Assembly (NCBI RefSeq): GCF_036711975.1
Contig: NC_091976.1
Coordinates: 18,290,001-18,354,000 of the forward strand
DNA: 64,000 nt
Origin: Onthophagus taurus
Lineage: Eukaryota > Arthropoda > Insecta > Coleoptera > Scarabaeidae
Reading direction: 5' to 3'
Made by a program: the position numbers and the translations under genes. The notes below the pieces were generated by a model. The model did no database searches, was not told the DNA's origin, and saw only the letters and a program-made list of their open reading frames with translations. Below, one piece after another: positions 57,121 to 64,000 of this stretch. Every line of letters begins with the position of its first letter. Within the stretch, counting starts at the first letter, position 1.

Positions 57121-59950
57121 ATTTTGTTTAACCGTTATATTACCATAAATATATCAGTTACTGGATAAACTAAAAAAAATACATGATAAAAAATCTGAGG
57201 GTATCTTTTTTATTAGTACCTTAATTTAATTTTAATAATTTTCTACTCTGTCACGTTCATTTTTTCTTGTATTTTTTTTATTGTTAATTATCTTGGTGAA
57301 GCAATGAGATCTCTAATTTTTTTAACATCTTTTTTTCTTAGGAAAAAAATCCCACGGGCCAAAGACCTGGATGGCACCACGGACAATTTTTTTCTCAGGC
57401 AAAGGGGTCAAAGGTACCCGCAGCCTCCCGGGTGCATCTCAAGAGCGGGGCCATCTGGTCCGCAGAAGGCCCACCGCGTCCCCTGACCGTTTTTTAAGCC
57501 ACCTTTTTTATGCCAACGTTCTCCGCAGCCCTGCACTTTTTATTATCGAACTCTATTCTCTCTCTCTCTCACTGCTCCCCTCAACCATCATTCCTTCTTC
57601 TTCCTCTTCTTTACGTGGTGCGCGCGTATACAGGAAAAGGGGCAGATTTTTTTTAAGTTAGGGAACCTCAAGCCCCGTTCCGTTCTAGGATTAATTTGGT
57701 ACCCCCAGAGAAAGGAAAGAAAAAAAACGCTCACGGTCGTTTTTTATTTCTATAGAATGGACAATAAAAGGTGCAAGATCGGTTTGCACTACTAGGATAT
57801 AGGGCTTTTTTGGGAGTCTCATGGGATTTTTTTTAAGTTGCATTTGACGGAGATGTAGGAATGAAATCGACGCTGCATCATGTGTTTAGATGGAGTATCC
57901 GTTTTCTGTGGGAATGGAAAAAAATATAAAAAGTAAAGAATAAAAAAAAATAAATAAAAAGTCCCGTTTAAATTTAAAGTTTAAACGGATTATAGTTAAC
58001 TGTTTCTTGGTATTTTGTAATAGATAACGTTATCAGTTAAAGATAAATGTTTAAAACATTAACAAATAGATGACTCTAATATACAAGATTAAAATTAAAA
58101 ATAAATTTTTTCTTGTTTAATTTTAAAAAATTTAATATAAAAGTCCAAGTGACGAGACCGATTATATTGCAAGTGTTACAACGAACGCCGAAAATGGTCG
58201 CGTAATGTCTATGATTATGGAAGACACATGGGCGAAGTTGACTCTTTCAAAAAGTTAACGCCATATGGTGATTGTAAGCGCTTTCCTCTTCGCTTTCTTA
58301 TCCGATTGTTATTGGACCCTACATTTAATTCTTTTGTATGTAGTGGTCACTCGCTGTCTTTTCCCCTTTTATTAAATACTTGGGCTCAAAAAAAGACTTT
58401 GTGGCAAAATTCTTTTTAAATGAAACAAAGTAAAATTAAATTGAAGTGTCCAAGAAAAATAAATTTTTAAACGATTCGTTTGGGTGGAGAGTATTGACAG
58501 ATTGAAACCATAAGGTGACGGTTTCAAATTCATCCTCCAACCCTCTTTTTCTAACGGACCCCCAAAAAGTATCCAAAACATGTTTAGTCTACGACTCAAC
58601 ATACGCGAAGAGTCGAAATTCCGTTAGGGATTCAAATTTACCCTCCAAACAAAGCACAAAAAAACATTTTTATTAAATTAAATACTTAAACACCCAAAAA
58701 AATTGAAACCATTTTTTTCTAGTCCCCCTCTTTGTTCTAAAGTGGCGGTAGTAAAAGTACCGTTAAAGGGATGCATCCACCTTGCGGTCCGGAAAAAGTC
58801 AGTATAGTGACCGTACCAAATAAGGGGCCACCAGCAAAAAATAGGGACAAGATGTTGTGACAGGTCAAGAATACAGTTGCGGTCACCGACCATCGCCCCC
58901 CGGATCTTAAAACCGTAAACCACGGCGCTGCGTCGAGATTTCTGATCCTACAGAAAAAAGGGGGTGCGAGGAGGAGACAACCGACCCCTTGAACGGAAAA
59001 ACCTTGACCGATGTCGCCCTTATCGTCTGGTTCGTTTCCTCTTGAGGGCGTCTGGCCAAAATTGTTTTAAGATGTATCGGTGTTAAAGATCTCGAGGACT
59101 AGAATATGTTGTAAATATTTTAAGGGATATTTTTTTCTGTAGTGGTCACATTATTCTCATCACATTTTTTTTTATTTTTTAGCCACCCACAGGATATTGT
59201 TATTTTTATTGACTGGTTTACAAGGTAACTGTTTTGACCTGGGTAAATAAAGCGGTTGTGTAATGAATGTTTTTGAGAAGGTTTATTTTTGTTACAGACA
59301 CGTTTTCAGGATTTAAACCTTTTTTAAGGTTTTAAAGGTGTTCCACGTATTTTTTTTTAGATTTATGAGATTAATTTAATATTTTTTGTTTCGATCAAGT
59401 TTAATCTTCAAATATTGCTAAAGCAATCTTTAGTTTTGACTTTATTTCATATCAACTTTATTCAATTCAAATAAAACATTTTTTTGCTTAATATCAGTTA
59501 AAAATATTCATGTAAAGAATATAGTTTTAAAAAAATATTTAATTAAAGTTTCAGGTTTCGGAAAAATCATCCCATTTATGGTCAGTTCCATTGAGGAACA
59601 ATCGAGTCTCTGTCTTTTTGTTTCATCGTACCAACTTAGTTCTTTCTCCTTTTGCTGCATAACAAAGGGCAAAAGAAAGTATGTTTAGGATGGAGTTAGA
59701 GATAGGTTAACTGTCACATGAAGATATCAAGATGCGATGTGAACATGGCGAATTCCAGATTCTGTTCCTCAAGTCACTTATGACCAGTTTATTCATTTAA
59801 ACTCCAAAACAATTAGCCTTCTTAGTTAGGGGTTGTAGACCTGTTGAAAATTAATGCGAACGACTTAGATTCCGTGGTCGAGAGGAGTTCTGGAAATTGA
59901 ATAATTCTTGAAACATCAGAAGGTATATCGAAAAAATCAAGTATTAGACC
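57121..59950. other. Stretch without a supported gene
   Basis: Bases 57340-57620 are GC-rich for this region, with open frames in two registers and a CT microsatellite (57561-57572). Bases 58720-59060 are also GC-rich. These may be regulatory or belong to an untranslated exon. No protein family is visible. Confidence 0.35.
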
Positions 59951-59954
59951 CAAT

Positions 59955-60170
59955 ATTTTGTTTTAACTTGTAGATTAGAACTTAGGACAAAGAAGACTTC
60001 AAGCAGGAAAATTTAAAACTGGTGCTAGAACCTCTAGATCTTCCAAACCTGACGATTTTATGTTGATATATCAAAACCACCGTCTCGCCCGCAAGCGACC
60101 TCGGATGTCGGACGATATCATTCAGTTGATGTCTTGGAAAGTATGTTAAACGTACAACACTTGCATAAAA
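59955..60170 (+). repeat. Direct repeat, copy 1 (partner 60290-60480)
   Basis: About 200 bp repeated at 60290-60480 with moderate divergence (shared CTTAGGA, AAGACyTCAAGCA, AAAACTGGT, GATGTCTTGGAAAGTA). A third partial copy lies at 60960-61045. It contains one arm of the inverted repeat at 60084-60211. Confidence 0.7.
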
Positions 60171-60211
60171 AATCGTTTATTCTCACTTCGCCGAGGTAGC
60201 TTGCGGGCGAG
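60084..60211. repeat. 21-bp inverted repeat, one mismatch
   Basis: Arms 60084-60104 and 60191-60211, built on CTCGCCCGCAAGC and CCTCGG, separated by 86 bases. Arm 1 recurs with changes in the second repeat copy (about 60398-60422). It could be a transposon end or a structured RNA; nothing decides. Confidence 0.6.
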
Positions 60212-60289
60212 GTGCTAGAACTGATAGTTTATACCAGCTTTATGTTGATATAGTTATGTCAATTAAGTGTCATATCCGATATTTTATGT

Positions 60290-60480
60290 TAACTTCTCGA
60301 TTAAAACTTAGGATACAAAAGACCTCAAGCAAGAAAATTTAAAACTGGTACTAGAATCCTCCAAAACTAACGACTTTGTGTTGATATGTCGAAACCACCG
60401 TTTCGCCCGCAAGCGAACTCGGCGATGTTGGACGATATCGTTAATTTGATGTCTTGGAAAGTAGACCAAACGTATAACAC
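60290..60480 (+). repeat. Direct repeat, copy 2
   Basis: Second copy of the 59955-60170 repeat. Its end runs directly into a minus-strand LINE tail. Confidence 0.7.
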
Positions 60481-60830
60481 TTTCTTCTTCCTTCCTTCCT
60501 TTGGCTACAACACTACAACACTTGGTGGGTTCTGGCCTTCTCAACAATTCTACGCCATTCCCGTCTACTCCTTAGTCTTCCACCAGTCTCTCACTCCCAT
60601 AGCCCTCAAGTCATCTTGCATGTCATCCAACCATCTTTTACGAGGTCTTCCTCTAGGTCTTTTCTCTGTTGGTTTCCATTCTGTAAGGATTTTTGCACTT
60701 CTATCCATATTTCCTCCATTCTTCTTATGTGTCCCAGCCATCTAAATCGCTGAAATTTAACAAATCTGCTTATGTCATCACCAACTAGGGCATTGAGATC
60801 AACATTCATTCGAGGTCTCCATGATCAGTT
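60480..60830 (-). mobile_element. LINE 3' terminal fragment
   Basis: Minus-strand frames read FQRFRWLGHIRRMEE and EWKPTEKRPRGRPRKRWLDD (with a frame break), then a THQVL-type end. This is the classic C-terminal tail of insect RTE/craniofacial-like LINEs. Confidence 0.75.
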
Positions 60831-62495
60831 TTGTTTAGTTACTAATTGGTCCAAGGTACACTCAACGTCGTTCCCAGGTATAACCCTGTATGGTAACTTG
60901 GATCAAATCTCCATCAAATATCTGATAGCTTTAGAAATTCAACGGTCCAAGGTACAACACCTTCCCCTAACTAAACTGACGATTTTATGTTGATATATTG
61001 TATTGACAAGAAAGATTTCAAGTAGGAACATTTAAATTTATATGCATAAATTTATGAACAGTTATAAATCTTAACTCAATTAGCTCATTCTGGTCTTTTT
61101 AAAAAAATTCTACTAATTCCCCGTGAAATCTCACACGGCTTAGCTGCTATGATACCTTTAAAAATTTTACCCTATCTGCATATTCTTCGGAGTGTGTTTC
61201 TTTGTTCCAATATTCGCAAACCTTGCAATATTCCGATTTTACTACATCAACCACAATTTTACCAACGATTCATCCAATTAAAGTAACCAACCCGTACAAG
61301 GTTGAATTGAATTGTTTAAATAAGGCTTTTTCTTCTTTTGCAGAATTTAAAATACTATTCTGGCAAACAGCTTAAGTAACAACATGACTATATTTTACAA
61401 CTATATGATTTAAATGATTGATAAATGAAACGAGGCAGTTTTCTGAATCCACAAAATTTTATTAAATCAAACCAACTCCGAGCAATCGCATTAATACCAC
61501 CTGTGGGATAGATGTTTCAATTCTTGACAACAATAACGCGCATTGATATAGTTAATTTGCGATCGCATAGAGTATTGAAGATCAAGTCTCAAGCAATTTT
61601 TATGATGTTAAAGTAACAAAAAACAATTCTAAGTCTAGATTGGTTTACCCTCTTAGGCCGGCATTGGTCGCTGGCTTTAGAATTTCACATTTGGTCACCT
61701 GCGAGATTTTTTGACAAACAAAAAACACAAAGTCTAAAATCAAAAGAGAACACAATCCTATTATAAAAATTTATTTTTTAATATTCTTGTGAATTCTCAG
61801 ATGCACCTAAGCAATTAGGGCAAATGTGAGTACTGTGTTCTGGTCAAATTGGCTGCATACAAGAACTACAACTCTTTTTGGGGTTTCAGTTCTTTCTGAG
61901 AGGACAGACGTAGGTAACTAGAGTTCTTCTTGCCTGCGGTTGATTGAGATTTTTAATTTGAAATTCCAGGTGTTTCTTTTGTTGTATTCACGCCACCAAC
62001 ATTTATTATGAAGCTTTGATTTCATCGACGACATCAACTTCTTCTTTTGTAAGTTTGTAAAATGTAATTATTTTAGGTTTGAATTATTCTCCTGTGTTCA
62101 GATCTAAAGTATTGTCGTCATACATGGTTGACAACATGAGCACATTTTTTTTCTTTTTGTATTTTTCGATCCAATGAAAAAACAAATATACTGCTTTTGG
62201 TTGGCATTTCTTTTCATATTTAGAAGATCAGGTGGAGATCGTAGATGATTGACGTTTCGTAATGCCAAACGCATCCAAATAAAATAGTCATCCATAGTGA
62301 CGTTTCGGCCTGTGTTAAGTATTGGAGTGATGATTCTCTTTACTATACTAGCTGGACAATATTGAAGTCTAATTTATATGGCTAATCTGGTTGTTTCCCA
62401 GCATATATTTTTAAATTCGAGGTGTAGGAAAAACATGTTGACGCCATACTAAGCTGGCTTCTTAGCTACATACTGATAATATATGATGACCGTTG
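60831..62495. other. AT-rich stretch, nothing recognised
   Basis: No frame longer than about 70 codons except 60772-60993 (plus) and 62104-62295 (minus), both without motifs. I see no gene. Confidence 0.4.
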
Positions 62496-62497
62496 TT

Positions 62498-63939
62498 CAC
62501 TTAACCGCAAAATTAACGCACCACTTATATATTTCGATTTATTATAATTAAAGTCAAAATTATCATACATTTTGAAAAACATATTAAGAATAGAATACAT
62601 AAACAGAATTATTTCGATAATAACAATAAGTTTGACTTAAATGAATTGTAGAATGATCATTATTGTTACGAACACCATCTCTGGCTGTTATTGTAGTCTG
62701 ACATCGTCATGGCATACTTTCAATTAGAGATCTGATGGTTTCTTGAGGGATATCTTCCCATACGCGAATAAGACTTTGTCGCAGCTCGTCTAAGCTGCTA
62801 GGTGGTGGATGCTGACTTCTAAACCTCCGTCCCATTATGTCCCAAAGATGCTCGATTGGGTTCAGGTCTGGACTACAGGCTGGCCACTCGAGGACTTGAA
62901 AATTAACATAATTTAAATATTCAGTAACAATATATGCCTCGCATTATGCTACATAAGAATCAACCCATCGCCAATGTAAGGTGCAAAAGGTGTCACAAAA
63001 GGTTTTAAAATGTCTGTTATGTATTGTTCAGAATTCAGACGTCCATCATCAACGATAAAAAGTTCCGTGCGAGCTGTTAAAGATATTCCACCCCATACCA
63101 TCACTGAACCGCCTCCGTATAATGTGGTTTTTCGAATGTTACATGTGGAATATCTTTCATTTGGCCTTCTGTACACTCTTGGACGATGATCAGAACTTAC
63201 AAGGCAAAACCGTGACTCATCCGTAAATAACACCTGCTCCTAATGATGGATTTCCCAATCCACATACCTTCTTGCAAAAGCCAATCTGTTTCTTCGGTGG
63301 TTTGCAGATAATCTAGTACCAGTAGCTGCTGCCCGAGATCGTAAATTTTGAGTACGAAGTCTTCTTCATATGTTACCTTGACTAACAGCAGTGCCATGAA
63401 CTTCGCTTAGTTGTATTTGGAGCCTTCGTGCAGTAGTGAACCGTTCCATAAGTGCTCGAAGCATCAAAAATCGATCCTCCACCGCATTTGTAGCTCATGC
63501 TACGTCGTCTAGCATAATCGTTGGTCTCTATAGATCTCTGCAAAACCCTACCGACCTTTGTATGGGCCACGCCAAACCTTCTACCAAGTTCGCGATTTGT
63601 TAATCCTTCAGTGGACAAAGTTACAATTTGAACACATTCTTCACGATTTAAATTTCCTCTAGCACGCTCCATTAGGTATTGCACGAATGACAGTTATCTT
63701 ATCAATTGGTAAAACAATGCCTACTTTTATTTTGGAAGTGAGGCTTATTTACTTAAAAACAAGCCCTTTATGAAAAGCTGCTATGATTTCAAAATTAAAT
63801 TAAGAAGACGGGCAAATCCTATACAAAAGGCGTAATAATGAACAAATTATTATAACTGATATTAATGAATCGGAAATATATAATATTTCTCGAAATAAAA
63901 TCATAAGTCAGAGTGGTGCGTTAATTTTGCGGTTAAGTG
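62498..63939 (-). mobile_element. Tc1-like transposon, near full length, dead
   Basis: 1442 bp with perfect 27-bp inverted ends (62498-62524 and 63913-63939; CACTTAACCGCAAAATTAAC...). TA follows the right end; the left flank is TT. Transposase on the minus strand: helix-turn-helix NREECVQIVTLSTEGLTNRE and GRRFGVAHTKVGRVLQR (63684-63540), catalytic VLFTDESRFCLVSSDHR (about 63230), GGGSVMVWGGIS, a damaged HDNARPH block, then WPACSPDLNPIEHLWD and ESMPRRCQ near 62720. Several frameshifts and stops. Catalytic spacing is of the DD34E type. Confidence 0.88.
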
Positions 63940-64000
63940 TATATTCGTCGATGTGGTAACATGCTTTATCATGGTAAATATATTCGTCGAATTGTTTTCT

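Noticed and set aside
1-64000. CRISPR arrays, bacterial operons, rRNA or tRNA genes
   Set aside because: No regularly spaced repeats, no prokaryotic gene organisation, and no recognisable tRNA cloverleaf or rRNA core by eye. A tRNA scan on both strands would be needed to exclude a diverged tRNA.

Overview
This is a eukaryotic nuclear window, almost certainly from an insect. The genes are spliced with short GT-AG introns (46-59 bp is common), the DNA is AT-rich, insect-type proteins are present (JHAMT-like methyltransferases, a DUF229 alkaline-phosphatase-fold protein), and insect-type mobile elements are dense (mariner/Tc1, pogo/Tigger, Transib, Jockey, RTE, LOA/R1-like, Penelope). A beetle is my guess from the look of the methyltransferases; that is inference. 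Most long open frames are transposon debris or chance.

Layout. 1-2509: two tandem, decayed mariner-like elements. 2652-3353 (-): a five-exon gene for a small secreted His/Lys-rich protein, with TATA box, initiator and poly(A) signal. 3.4-21.8 kb: mostly non-genic, with fragments of RTE-like LINEs, a Transib (RAG1-like) transposase piece, a candidate terminal exon with poly(A) signal at 17935-18090, and several unassigned small frames. 21792-24437 (-): a two-exon Cys-rich secreted protein gene and a DUF229 gene whose last exon I could not find. 24.4-36.3 kb: a large empty stretch, then a duplicated Penelope/LINE composite and other debris.

36.4-57.1 kb is the core: an array of S-adenosylmethionine-dependent methyltransferases of the juvenile hormone acid O-methyltransferase (JHAMT)-like type, all built on the same three-exon plan (phase 2, then phase 1). 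Type A is M1 and M3, type B is M2, M4 and M5, type C is M6. An ancestral A-B pair is present three times: M1-M2 (+), M3 and a broken B copy (-), and an A relic with M4 (+). Five genes are intact as read (M2, M3, M4, M5, M6). Four copies are broken or relics: M1 is split by a 2211-bp inverted-repeat transposon, a B copy is split by a 2615-bp Jockey-like LINE with a 10-bp target duplication, and there are tail relics at about 47740 and 53983. Because intact paralogues lie beside the broken ones, the pre-insertion sequence of each site can be read directly.

57.1-64.0 kb: no recognisable gene; a 200-bp repeat pair with an inverted repeat, a LINE tail, and a nearly full-length Tc1 element (62498-63939) with perfect 27-bp ends.
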